Shown piece by piece: positions 1 through 6,039 of a stretch of DNA of 6,280 nucleotides. The DNA lies in NCBI GenBank assembly GCA_024641255.1, contig JAHEDL010000029.1:1-6280 (forward strand). Direction: 5' to 3'. The translations under genes and the position numbers were made by a program. The notes below the pieces were generated by a model that worked only from the letters and a program-made list of their open reading frames with translations, searched no databases and had not been told where the DNA came from. Each line of letters begins with the position of its first letter. The stretch's first letter is position 1. This DNA is from Pseudorhodobacter sp. Lineage in GTDB: Bacteria; Pseudomonadota; Alphaproteobacteria; Rhodobacterales; Rhodobacteraceae.

Positions 1-1
1 T

Positions 2-856
2 TCGGGCTTTGCCGTCTTTGCCAAACTTCTGGAACAAGAGGGCACCGAGGTGCGCGCCATTCCAGCCCCCAAGGGCGGCAGCCGCAAGTTCTGCGACCGG
101 ATGAACGCTTTTGCGCAAAAAGAAGGTCTGCCCGGCATGGGCTATATCTTCTGGCGCGAGGCTGAAGATGGCTCTGGCATGGAAGCCGCTGGCCCCTTGG
201 CCAAGAACATCGGACCCGAGCGCACCGAAGCCATTCGGTTGCAACTGGGTCTGGGCAAAGGCGACGCGGCCTTTTTCCTTGGCGGCAAGCCCGAGGCGTT
301 CGAGGCCATTGCTGGCCGTGCGCGCAACGAGATTGGCCGCGAATTGAACCTGACCGAGCAGAACTGCTTCAAGTTCGCCTGGATCGTCGATTTCCCGATG
401 TATGAGAAGACCGACGAGGGCAAGATCGACTTCTCGCATAACCCGTTCTCGATGCCGCAAGGCGGGCTAGAGGCGTTGAATGGCGATCCGTTGCAGGTCT
501 ATGCCTATCAGTATGACCTTGCTTGCAACGGGTATGAGCTGATTTCGGGCGGTATCCGCAACCACAAGCCGGAAATCATGTTCAAGGCGTTTGAACTGGC
601 AGGCTATCCGAACTCCGAAGTCGAAAAGCGGTTCGGCGGCATGGTCAAGGCCTTCAAATATGGCGCACCGCCCCACGGCGGCTGTGCGGCGGGTATCGAC
701 CGGATCGTGATGTTGCTGGCAGACGAAGCCAACATCCGTGAAGTCATCATGTTCCCGATGAACCAGCGCGCCGAAGACCTGCTGATGGGCGCGCCAAGCG
801 AACCGTTGAACGCCCAGCTGCGCGATTTGAACTTGCGCGTGGTGCCGAAGGAATAA
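2..856 (+). CDS. aspS: Aspartyl-tRNA synthetase, C-terminal part (5' end outside window)
   Basis: This class II aminoacyl-tRNA synthetase attaches aspartate to tRNA-Asp in the cytoplasm. In bacteria that lack AsnRS, members of the family also charge tRNA-Asn for GatCAB amidation. The frame is open from base 2, so the gene starts upstream. 284 residues are visible of a usual length near 590, and the window begins inside the bacterial-type GAD insertion domain. Recognisable catalytic-core segments are [28 protein letters not shown] and the motif 3 region [17 protein letters not shown] with its conserved arginine. Motif 2 and the N-terminal anticodon-binding domain lie outside, so discriminating and non-discriminating types cannot be told apart here. 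The gene ends with TAA and is followed 32 bases later by a strong terminator, so it is transcriptionally closed off from the next genes. The GTG at 50 is internal and not a start. Confidence 0.97.
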   Translation, partial: SGFAVFAKLLEQEGTEVRAIPAPKGGSRKFCDRMNAFAQKEGLPGMGYIFWREAEDGSGMEAAGPLAKNIGPERTEAIRLQLGLGKGDAAFFLGGKPEAFEAIAGRARNEIGRELNLTEQNCFKFAWIVDFPMYEKTDEGKIDFSHNPFSMPQGGLEALNGDPLQVYAYQYDLACNGYELISGGIRNHKPEIMFKAFELAGYPNSEVEKRFGGMVKAFKYGAPPHGGCAAGIDRIVMLLADEANIREVIMFPMNQRAEDLLMGAPSEPLNAQLRDLNLRVVPKE

Positions 857-888
857 GGCCACGGCGCTCTGCTTGTAAATTGATTGAA

Positions 889-919
889 GGGGCACGGTTT
901 CCGGTGCCCCTTTTTCTTT
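889..919 (+). terminator. Rho-independent terminator of aspS
   Basis: A perfect 7-bp stem (GGGGCAC at 889-895 pairing with GTGCCCC at 904-910) encloses an 8-base loop. It is followed at once by TTTTTCTTT (911-919). It starts 33 bases after the aspS stop and points in the aspS direction, which is the expected intrinsic terminator arrangement. Confidence 0.9.
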
Positions 920-1037
920 GCGTCCCGCGTCACATGCGGATGAAATTGCAGCAAACGCTGCGTGGCGTCGGTCCTGCCATAGCAATTTGGCGGCGAAGGC
1001 TTATCTTGGACGGGTTGAACAGTAAAAGGTACCCGGT

Positions 1038-2393
1038 ATGAGTCCGACCCGCACGCTCGCCGCTTTGCGTTTTGGCTGTGGTTTGCCCGTGGCTGACGGG
1101 TCGCCCGACGGCCCGGATGCGATGCTGGCGGCTTTGGCGGGGCCCGATAAAATGGCCGAAATCTGGCCGATCATGGGCTTGGCCGAAAGCCGTCCGCTGT
1201 TTTTGGCGTTTCGCGCCATCAAGGGCGAAGGCAAGCAAGACCCGGCCTTGGCGGCGAAACGTGAGGCGCTTTTGCTGCAGATCGGCGCGCAGGCGCAGCA
1301 GGCGCAACGCGCCACTTTCGCGCGGGCGGTGGATGCTAGGGACGGGTTTCGCGAACGCTTGGTGGCGTTTTGGGCCGATCACTTCAGCGTCGTTGCCGCG
1401 TCTGCAACCGCCACGATTTACCCATTTGCCTTGGTCGAAGATGCCATTCGGCCCAACCTGACCGGTAATTTTGCCACGCTGCTGACGGATGTTACGCTGC
1501 ATCCGGCAATGCTGACCTATCTGGATCAAATCAGTTCGGTTGGGCCAAACTCGCAGCTTGGCAAGAAGCAGCACAAGGGGCTGAACGAAAACCTTGCGCG
1601 CGAGGTGATCGAGCTGCACAGCTTGGGTGTTGGCGCTGGCTATAGCCAGCAAGACGTGACCGAAATGGCGAAACTGCTGACCGGCTTGGTGGTTGACCCC
1701 GCCGACGGCACCCAGTTCGAAGCCCGCCGGGCAGAGCCGGGCGCTAAGCGGATTATGGGAAAAACCTATGATGGCGACGGGCTTGCACCTATCAAGGCGG
1801 CCCTGGCCGACCTTGCGCTGCGCCCCGAAACCGCCGCCCATATTGCGCGCAAACTGGTGGTGCATTTCGTTGCTGATGCGCCCGATGCGGCACTGGTGAA
1901 CCGCATCGCCACCGCCTATTCGGCCAGCGGCGGCAGCTTGATGGCCTGTTATACCGCGCTGTTGTCGGATCCGGCGGCATGGCATCCGGCCCCGCAAAAG
2001 GCCCGCCAACCGTATGACTTTTTGATCGCCAGCCTGCGCGCGCTTGGCATCACCGGGCAGGCGCTGCAAGACATGCCTTACAAGCATTTCAAGGCCCGGT
2101 TTCTGGATACGATGGCCACGATGGGCCAGCCGTTCAAGCGCCCCCCCGGCCCAAACGGCTTTGCCGAAGCGGCCGAAGAATGGATCACGCCGCAGGGCCT
2201 TGCCCGGCGGATCACTTGGGCGATGCAGGTGCCCGACCGCTTGGTTAATCCGCTGCCAGACCCGGTTGAGTTGGCGCAGCGCTGTCTGGCTGATCGTGCC
2301 AGCGAGGCACTGCTGTGGGCCGCCGCCAAGGCCGAAGACCGCCATCAGGGCGTTGGCTTGGTGCTGGCCTCGGCCGAATTTAACCGACGCTAG
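1038..2393 (+). CDS. DUF1800 family protein
   Basis: This is a 451-residue member of the DUF1800 family, whose biochemical role is not established. Family hallmarks appear in order: FWADHF (residues 111-116); the signature ENLAREVIELHSLGVG starting at 184 and continuing into GYSQQDVTEMAKLLTGL; a central KTYDGDG segment; PETAAHIARKLVVHFV; and the MGQPFKRPPGPNGF block near 362. The C-terminus, LVLASAEFNRR, is also family-typical. The ATG has AAAAGG (1024-1029) eight bases upstream. An in-frame TAA at 1023-1025 excludes any longer N-terminus. The first residues (MSPTRTLAALRFG) show neither a hydrophobic signal segment nor a twin-arginine motif, so no export signal is visible. The downstream DUF1501 gene starts 9 bases after the stop and its ribosome binding site overlaps this stop, so the two are one coupled operon. 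Identity is secure; function is unknown. Confidence 0.93.
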   Translation: MSPTRTLAALRFGCGLPVADGSPDGPDAMLAALAGPDKMAEIWPIMGLAESRPLFLAFRAIKGEGKQDPALAAKREALLLQIGAQAQQAQRATFARAVDARDGFRERLVAFWADHFSVVAASATATIYPFALVEDAIRPNLTGNFATLLTDVTLHPAMLTYLDQISSVGPNSQLGKKQHKGLNENLAREVIELHSLGVGAGYSQQDVTEMAKLLTGLVVDPADGTQFEARRAEPGAKRIMGKTYDGDGLAPIKAALADLALRPETAAHIARKLVVHFVADAPDAALVNRIATAYSASGGSLMACYTALLSDPAAWHPAPQKARQPYDFLIASLRALGITGQALQDMPYKHFKARFLDTMATMGQPFKRPPGPNGFAEAAEEWITPQGLARRITWAMQVPDRLVNPLPDPVELAQRCLADRASEALLWAAAKAEDRHQGVGLVLASAEFNRR

Positions 2394-2397
2394 GGGG
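2392..2397 (+). promoter_or_regulatory. Ribosome binding site of the DUF1501 gene, overlapping the DUF1800 stop
   Basis: AGGGGG begins inside the TAG stop of the DUF1800 gene and lies five bases before ATG 2403. This favours ATG 2403 over the GTG at 2397, which overlaps the site itself. The arrangement implies translational coupling. Confidence 0.65.
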
Positions 2398-2402
2398 TGA
2401 GC

Positions 2403-3602
2403 ATGGACCGGCGGGCATTTTTACGCGGTGTTGGTGTGCTTGGCTGTTCGGCCGCCGCACATCCGTTTCTATCAACCGTAACGCTGGCCGGGTCTGACGG
2501 CGGGCGCCCTTTGGGCGATCATCGCTTGGTGGTGATGATCCTGCGTGGTGCGATGGATGGGCTGGACGTGGTGCAGCCGCAGGGCGACCCCGATTATGCG
2601 GCGCTGCGCCCGTCGCTGCTAAACACCCAAGCTGCTGATCTGGATGGGTTTTACCGGCTGCATCCCGGTCTGTCGGGGCTGATGCCACTATGGGCGGGCG
2701 GCCAGTTGGGCTTTGTCCATGCCACCTCGACCCCTTACCGCGACAAGCGCAGCCACTTTGTTGGCCAAGACATGCTAGAGGCCGGAACCGGCATGGATGT
2801 GCCGCTTTCGCAGGTCAAAGATGGCTGGCTGAACCGTTTGCTGCAAACGCAGGCGGGGCTAACCTCGGAAACCGCCTATTCTATTGGCCGCGATGAAATG
2901 CCGCTGCTGGAAGGCGGGGCAGAGGTGCGCAATTGGTCGCCGGAAACCATTTTGCTGCTGTCGCCGCAAGCCCGCCTGCTGTTTGAACGCGTCTATCACG
3001 ACGACCCGTTGTTTCAGGCGGCGGCGCAAGAGGCGATGGAACTTGCCGATGCGGGTGAAATCGGCATGGCCCCGACCCCAAAGATCAGGGGCGGCGTCAA
3101 GATTGATGATATCGAAAAGCTTGTCGATTATGCGGCGGGCAAGTTGCGGCAAGACACCAGAATTGCCGCGTTTTCCATGACAGGGTGGGACACCCATCGC
3201 GGGCAGGCGGCAGGTTTGGCAAAATCTTTGGCGCGGTTGCAGCACGCGGTCTTGCGGCTGCAATCCGGGCTGGGGGCCGATGTCTGGGGCAAAACCGTGT
3301 TGTTGGCGATGACCGAATTTGGCCGCACCGCGCGTGAAAACGGCTCTGCGGGCACCGATCATGGCACGGGCGGCGCAATGCTGCTTGCGGGCGGCGCGCT
3401 GCGTGGCGGCAAGGTTTATGGCAATTGGCCGGGCCTGCGCGAGGCGGATCTGTATCAACGCCGCGATCTGCTGCCGACCACCGATGTGCGCGCTTGGGCG
3501 GCGCATACCCTGCGCCGCCTTTACGGTATTGACCGCGCCGTGTTGGAGGGCGCGGTCTTCCCCGGGCTGGATATGGGCGCGGACCCGGGGCTTTTGCTGT
3601 AG
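2403..3602 (+). CDS. DUF1501 family protein with Tat signal peptide
   Basis: This 399-residue protein belongs to DUF1501, a family placed in the alkaline-phosphatase-like superfamily but without an established substrate. It begins MDRRAFLRG, a twin-arginine (Tat) motif, followed by a hydrophobic stretch and a plausible cleavage site after TLA (residues 27-29). Export of the folded protein to the periplasm is therefore expected. Family blocks follow: RGAMDGLD (48-55), RSHF (116-119), DGWLNRLL, GWDTH (261-265), EFGRT (305-309), NGSAGTDHG ending at 321, then GGKVYGNWPGL. The Asp/His residues in GWDTH and GTDHG resemble metal ligands of the superfamily; that is inference. Start ATG 2403 is chosen because of its ribosome binding site and because MDRR is the natural start of the signal. 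GTG 2397 would add only two residues. The gene is the second of a two-gene unit with DUF1800, a pairing seen in many bacteria. Confidence 0.93.
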   Translation: MDRRAFLRGVGVLGCSAAAHPFLSTVTLAGSDGGRPLGDHRLVVMILRGAMDGLDVVQPQGDPDYAALRPSLLNTQAADLDGFYRLHPGLSGLMPLWAGGQLGFVHATSTPYRDKRSHFVGQDMLEAGTGMDVPLSQVKDGWLNRLLQTQAGLTSETAYSIGRDEMPLLEGGAEVRNWSPETILLLSPQARLLFERVYHDDPLFQAAAQEAMELADAGEIGMAPTPKIRGGVKIDDIEKLVDYAAGKLRQDTRIAAFSMTGWDTHRGQAAGLAKSLARLQHAVLRLQSGLGADVWGKTVLLAMTEFGRTARENGSAGTDHGTGGAMLLAGGALRGGKVYGNWPGLREADLYQRRDLLPTTDVRAWAAHTLRRLYGIDRAVLEGAVFPGLDMGADPGLLL

Positions 3603-3676
3603 CCGCCCTATGCGTTTGTGCGCAGATTGCGCATTGAAGTTACATGGTTTTCCCCCGAAACTGCCGTAAAACGGTC

Positions 3677-3682
3677 AGGGAG
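3677..3682 (+). promoter_or_regulatory. Ribosome binding site that sets the GNAT start
   Basis: AGGGAG lies six bases before ATG 3689. The earlier in-frame ATG at 3644 has no comparable site, so 3689 is preferred. Confidence 0.65.
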
Positions 3683-3688
3683 ACGGCG

Positions 3689-4393
3689 ATGACAGCGTTC
3701 AGCGAAGCAGTGGTGGGGTGGGTGCCTCCGGCGCGGCCCACGGGCGAAGTGTTGCAGGGCCAAACCGTGCGGCTTGAACATATGGACGCCGACCAACATG
3801 CGGCCGACCTGCACCGCGCCTATACCGGCCACGATGCGCTTTGGGATTATCTGCCTTACGGCCCGTTTTCGTCGTCCGCGGCCTACCATCGGTTCTGCAA
3901 AGACACCGCCTCTGGCTCCGATCCGCTGTTTTATGTGCTGCGCGATCAGGCGACCGGCCTTTGCGGTGGCGTAGCCAGCTATCTGCGCATCACTCCCGAA
4001 GCCGGTTCGATTGAAGTTGGCCATATCTGCCTGTCGCCCGAAATCGCGCAAAGCCGGATGTGGACCGAAGCGATGTTTCTGATGATGGATTGGGCGTTTC
4101 GCGCCGGCTATCGCCGCTATGAATGGAAGTGCAACGCGCTGAACCTTGCGTCGCGCCGCGCGGCGCAGCGGTTGGGCTTTTCGTATGAAGGCATCTTCCG
4201 CCAAGCCGCAGTGGTAAAGGGTCGCAACCGCGACACCGCATGGTTCGCCATCATCGACAAAGAATGGCCCGCCTTGCGCGAAGCTTTTGGAGCTTGGCTC
4301 GCCCCGTCGAATTTCGACGCCAAAGGCCGCCAGAAAGAGCGTTTGTCTGATCTGACCCGCTTGGTTCGTGCCGGGTCTGACCCGGCGCTGTAA
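3689..4393 (+). CDS. GNAT family N-acetyltransferase (RimJ/RimL-like)
   Basis: This 234-residue protein is a likely acetyl-CoA-dependent N-acetyltransferase of the GNAT fold, close in style to the RimJ/RimL group that acetylates protein N-termini or small amines. Its actual substrate cannot be read from the sequence. The N-terminal part carries QTVRLEHMDAD (25-35) and a YLPYGPF segment, both typical of this subgroup. The acetyl-CoA region spans about 106-137, with SPEIAQSRMWTEAM in place of the usual Q/R-x-x-G-x-G/A loop. The second core motif covers about 142-168, with EWKCNALNLASRRAAQRLGF and YEGIFR, followed by VKGRNRDTAWFAIID. Start 3689 is chosen over 3644 for its ribosome binding site, removing 15 residues. 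It lies 86 bases after DUF1501 on the same strand without an obvious terminator between them, so read-through is possible. It converges with the response regulator, 16 bases away. Confidence 0.9.
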   Translation: MTAFSEAVVGWVPPARPTGEVLQGQTVRLEHMDADQHAADLHRAYTGHDALWDYLPYGPFSSSAAYHRFCKDTASGSDPLFYVLRDQATGLCGGVASYLRITPEAGSIEVGHICLSPEIAQSRMWTEAMFLMMDWAFRAGYRRYEWKCNALNLASRRAAQRLGFSYEGIFRQAAVVKGRNRDTAWFAIIDKEWPALREAFGAWLAPSNFDAKGRQKERLSDLTRLVRAGSDPAL

Positions 4394-4409
4394 CCGCAGT
4401 CTGGCGCAG

Positions 4410-5147
4410 CTAGGGCAGGGGGCTAGCACCTTGTTTGGTCGCAAAAGCGCTTGTGGCTTTGATGCGGCATTCAACAAGGCGGCGCAGCGCCGCAAACCCA
4501 TCATAACTGCCCGCCGCCGCAACGGCTTGGGCAAGAGCGGCGTCGCACGCATGATGCGCCACGCCCAGCAAAAAGCCGCTGATATAGCCGCGCCGCGCTG
4601 CATCGGGGTTGGCAGACAACCACTCTGCCGCCTTTGCCAAATCATCGTGCAAGGCCAAGGGGTCGGGCCGAACGCCGCTTTCCTCGCCCAATGGCGGCAT
4701 CAGCCCCGGCAAATGGTTGCGCAGCGCCGCACAAAATTTGGCAAAGCTTTCCAACGGCTTGTCCAAAAAGCCATCCGCCCCGGCAGCCAAAGCCACACCG
4801 CGCCCTGCCGGATCGCCCGAGGTGCCCAGCACAACCATGGGCCGCTGCCCGGTGGTCACCAGATCGCGGATCAAACTTTCGCCCCGGCCATCTGGCAAGC
4901 CAAGGTCAATCAGCACCACATCCGGCCGATACACCCGCAGATGCGCCGCCGCCGCCGCCAGCGTTTCGGCCCGCCGCAACCGCGCGCCCGCCCGGTGGCA
5001 CATCAGCCGCAACGCGTCGCAGGCATAGCGGCTGTCTTCCACCGCCAGCACCGTCAGGCCCAACAGCGGCAGCTCATCGCGCCCCGAAAGCGTTGGCATC
5101 AGAAAACCGGGGGGCAAAGTGTGCTCGGGATGTGCGGCGCGGGGCAT
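4410..5147 (-). CDS. Response regulator: receiver domain plus unrecognised C-terminal region
   Basis: This 245-residue protein is a two-component phosphorelay receiver. The receiver domain spans about residues 30-145 and keeps every key residue: the acidic pair E37 D38, phospho-acceptor D81 in LIDLGLPDG, the T109/S110 switch position in LGTSGD, and K130 in DKP. A short N-terminal extension (MPRAAHPEHTLPPGFLMP) precedes it. After it come about 100 residues with no DNA-binding, GGDEF, EAL or kinase motif that I can see; the region is alanine-rich and probably helical. Output is therefore likely by protein contact. No partner kinase lies nearby, so it is an orphan regulator in this window. The start is uncertain. 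ATG 5147 keeps the extension but has no clear ribosome binding site, ATG 5099 would give 229 residues, and ATG 5231 has a weak AGGGGG upstream but would place the CtrA-like box inside the gene. The frame is open much further upstream, over mce, which is a GC-rich artefact. Confidence 0.85.
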   Translation of the reverse strand: MPRAAHPEHTLPPGFLMPTLSGRDELPLLGLTVLAVEDSRYACDALRLMCHRAGARLRRAETLAAAAAHLRVYRPDVVLIDLGLPDGRGESLIRDLVTTGQRPMVVLGTSGDPAGRGVALAAGADGFLDKPLESFAKFCAALRNHLPGLMPPLGEESGVRPDPLALHDDLAKAAEWLSANPDAARRGYISGFLLGVAHHACDAALAQAVAAAGSYDGFAALRRLVECRIKATSAFATKQGASPLP

Positions 5148-5194
5148 GATATGACTGTTGATTGGGGCAGGTGCCCTATCAAGCACCGGCTTGG

Positions 5195-5209
5195 CTAAGA
5201 TCTGGTTAA
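5195..5209. promoter_or_regulatory. Possible CtrA-binding box upstream of the response regulator
   Basis: On the minus strand the site reads TTAA, seven bases, TTAG, against the CtrA consensus TTAA-N7-TTAA: seven of eight positions match. It lies 48-62 bases upstream of the response regulator start at 5147 and 116-130 bases before mce, in the divergent gap. CtrA is the conserved alphaproteobacterial cell-cycle, motility and gene-transfer-agent regulator. Such AT-rich tetramers are uncommon in this GC-rich DNA, but a single near-match can arise by chance. Confidence 0.35.
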
Positions 5210-5262
5210 ACCACGGCCCCGTGCGGCGCATATTTTCGCGCCCCCTGCGGCTGAACGGCCCC

Positions 5263-5291
5263 TTGTCGCCAGCCGCCGCTGCGGCCATAAC
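5263..5291 (+). promoter_or_regulatory. Candidate sigma-70-type promoter for mce-DUF1467
   Basis: TTGTCG (5263-5268) and CATAAC (5286-5291) match the -35 and -10 consensus at four of six positions each and are separated by exactly 17 bases. Transcription would begin near 5298, leaving a leader of about 27 bases that contains the mce ribosome binding site. Confidence 0.45.
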
Positions 5292-5312
5292 CCAACCACC
5301 ACGCGCAACTTT

Positions 5313-5316
5313 GGAG
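5313..5316 (+). promoter_or_regulatory. Ribosome binding site of mce
   Basis: GGAG lies eight bases before ATG 5325 and five before ATG 5322. Both spacings are workable. Family members typically begin MIGRLNHVAIAVPDL, which favours 5325. Confidence 0.6.
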
Positions 5317-5324
5317 CTGCAATG

Positions 5325-5729
5325 ATGATTGGCCGTTTGAACCATGTGGCAATCGCGGTGCCCGATTTGACCGCTGCTGCGGATCAATACCGCAACACCT
5401 TGGGGGCCAAGGTGGGTGAACCGCAAGATGAGCCTGATCACGGCGTCACGGTGATCTTTATCGAACTGCCGAACACCAAGATCGAACTGCTGTATCCGTT
5501 GGGCGATGCCTCGCCGATCAAGGGATTTTTGGAAAAGAATCCTTCGGGCGGCATTCACCATATCTGCTATGAAGTTGATGATATCTTGGCGGCGCGTGAC
5601 CATCTGAAGGCCAGCGGCGCGCGGGTTTTGGGCAGCGGAGAGCCTAAGATCGGTGCGCATGGCAAGCCGGTGTTGTTCTTGCACCCGAAAGATTTCAACG
5701 GCTGCCTTGTGGAACTGGAGCAAGTATGA
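5325..5729 (+). CDS. mce: Methylmalonyl-CoA/ethylmalonyl-CoA epimerase
   Basis: This enzyme interconverts the (2R) and (2S) epimers of methylmalonyl-CoA in the cytoplasm, linking propionyl-CoA carboxylation to methylmalonyl-CoA mutase. In Rhodobacter-type bacteria the same epimerase also serves the ethylmalonyl-CoA pathway of acetate assimilation. The 134-residue protein is a complete two-module VOC (glyoxalase-fold) protein of the usual length. Likely metal ligands are H7 in NHVAIAV, E54 in KIELLYP, H79 in GIHHICYEV and E130 in CLVELEQ. The long match to the mce family, including GSGEPKIGAHGKPVLFLHPKDF, makes this call secure against other VOC proteins. ATG 5322 directly precedes the chosen start and would add one methionine. 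The stop overlaps the start of the DUF1467 gene (ATGA), so the two are translationally coupled. Confidence 0.95.
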   Translation: MIGRLNHVAIAVPDLTAAADQYRNTLGAKVGEPQDEPDHGVTVIFIELPNTKIELLYPLGDASPIKGFLEKNPSGGIHHICYEVDDILAARDHLKASGARVLGSGEPKIGAHGKPVLFLHPKDFNGCLVELEQV

Positions 5730-6001
5730 CCATCACCGCCGCACTGGTGCTGTTTTCTGTCACCTGGTTCATGGTGTTTTTCTGCGTGCTGCCGTGGCGG
5801 TTTCGCAGCCAGGCGCAAGAAGGCCGGGTCGAACTTGGCACCCCCGCCTCTGCCCCCGAAGACGCCATGATCGCCTATAAGGCAAAGATCACCACCGCGA
5901 TTGCCGTCGTGATCTTTGTGCTGCTTTATCTGGTCATCACATCGGGCCGCTATGGCATTGATGATCTTGATGTTTTCGGTCTTTGGAAGAACCGCTTCTA
6001 A
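5726..6001 (+). CDS. DUF1467 family small membrane protein
   Basis: This 91-residue protein belongs to DUF1467, an alphaproteobacterial family without an assigned function. Two hydrophobic helices are clear. Helix one covers about residues 4-24 and ends in PWRFRSQ, whose positive charges suggest a cytoplasmic end. Helix two covers about 55-72 (ITTAIAVVIFVLLYLVIT). The loop between carries the family-typical LGTPASAPED and a basic AYKAK just before helix two, so both termini probably face the periplasm; this topology is inferred from charge only. The start ATG overlaps the mce stop by four bases, and the gene is followed by a 9-bp hairpin. Expression is therefore tied to mce, although no link between a membrane protein and the epimerase is known to me. 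Confidence 0.88.
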   Translation: MTITAALVLFSVTWFMVFFCVLPWRFRSQAQEGRVELGTPASAPEDAMIAYKAKITTAIAVVIFVLLYLVITSGRYGIDDLDVFGLWKNRF

Positions 6002-6009
6002 GCCCATTG

Positions 6010-6032
6010 CTTGGCCCGCTTGTCGGGCCAAG
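6010..6032. terminator. Hairpin between convergent DUF1467 and nitroreductase genes
   Basis: CTTGGCCCG (6010-6018) pairs perfectly with CGGGCCAAG (6024-6032) over 9 bp around a 5-base loop. It begins 9 bases after the DUF1467 stop and ends 8 bases before the nitroreductase stop, so it could serve both strands. There is no T-run on either side, so it may act as a transcript-end stabiliser or a weak or Rho-assisted terminator instead of a classical intrinsic one. Confidence 0.55.
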
Positions 6033-6039
6033 TGCTGCC

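Noticed and set aside
948..961. Small hairpin GCAGC-AAAC-GCTGC between the aspS terminator and DUF1800
   Set aside because: Five base pairs without a T-run or a matching operator elsewhere are within what GC-rich DNA gives by chance.
921..1037. Promoter for the DUF1800-DUF1501 operon
   Set aside because: One is expected after the aspS terminator, but no -35/-10 pair with suitable spacing stands out (TATCTT at 1002-1007 lacks a partner).
930..2345. Open frame of 471 codons on the minus strand opposite DUF1800
   Set aside because: It is antisense to a clear family member. Its translation is rich in Arg, Gln and Gly with no recognisable motif, as expected of a GC-rich shadow frame.
2436..2450. 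Possible lipobox (VLGC) in the DUF1501 signal peptide
   Set aside because: The cysteine is at residue 15, which leaves too short a hydrophobic stretch, and the hydrophobic segment continues beyond it to a better cleavage site after TLA.
3644..3688. Longer start for the GNAT protein at ATG 3644
   Set aside because: There is no ribosome binding site in front of it, whereas ATG 3689 has AGGGAG at good spacing. The extra residues are basic and not family-like.
4368..4388. Hairpin of about 9 bp at the 3' end of the GNAT gene
   Set aside because: It lies inside the coding sequence, has a G-T pair and a 3-base loop, and has no T-run on either strand. It could aid termination between the convergent genes but is not supported well enough to call.
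3608..4645. Open frame of 345 codons on the minus strand opposite the GNAT gene
   Set aside because: It covers the GNAT gene and the end of the response regulator in a shadow frame, and the translation has no family features.
4368..5198. Open frame of 276 codons on the plus strand opposite the response regulator
   Set aside because: The minus-strand product has every receiver residue, while this one is a basic, low-complexity shadow translation.
5148..5723. Upstream continuation of the response regulator frame through mce
   Set aside because: No stop interrupts it, but the residues are the antisense of mce and of the promoter region. The receiver begins only around 5060, so this is not a fusion protein.
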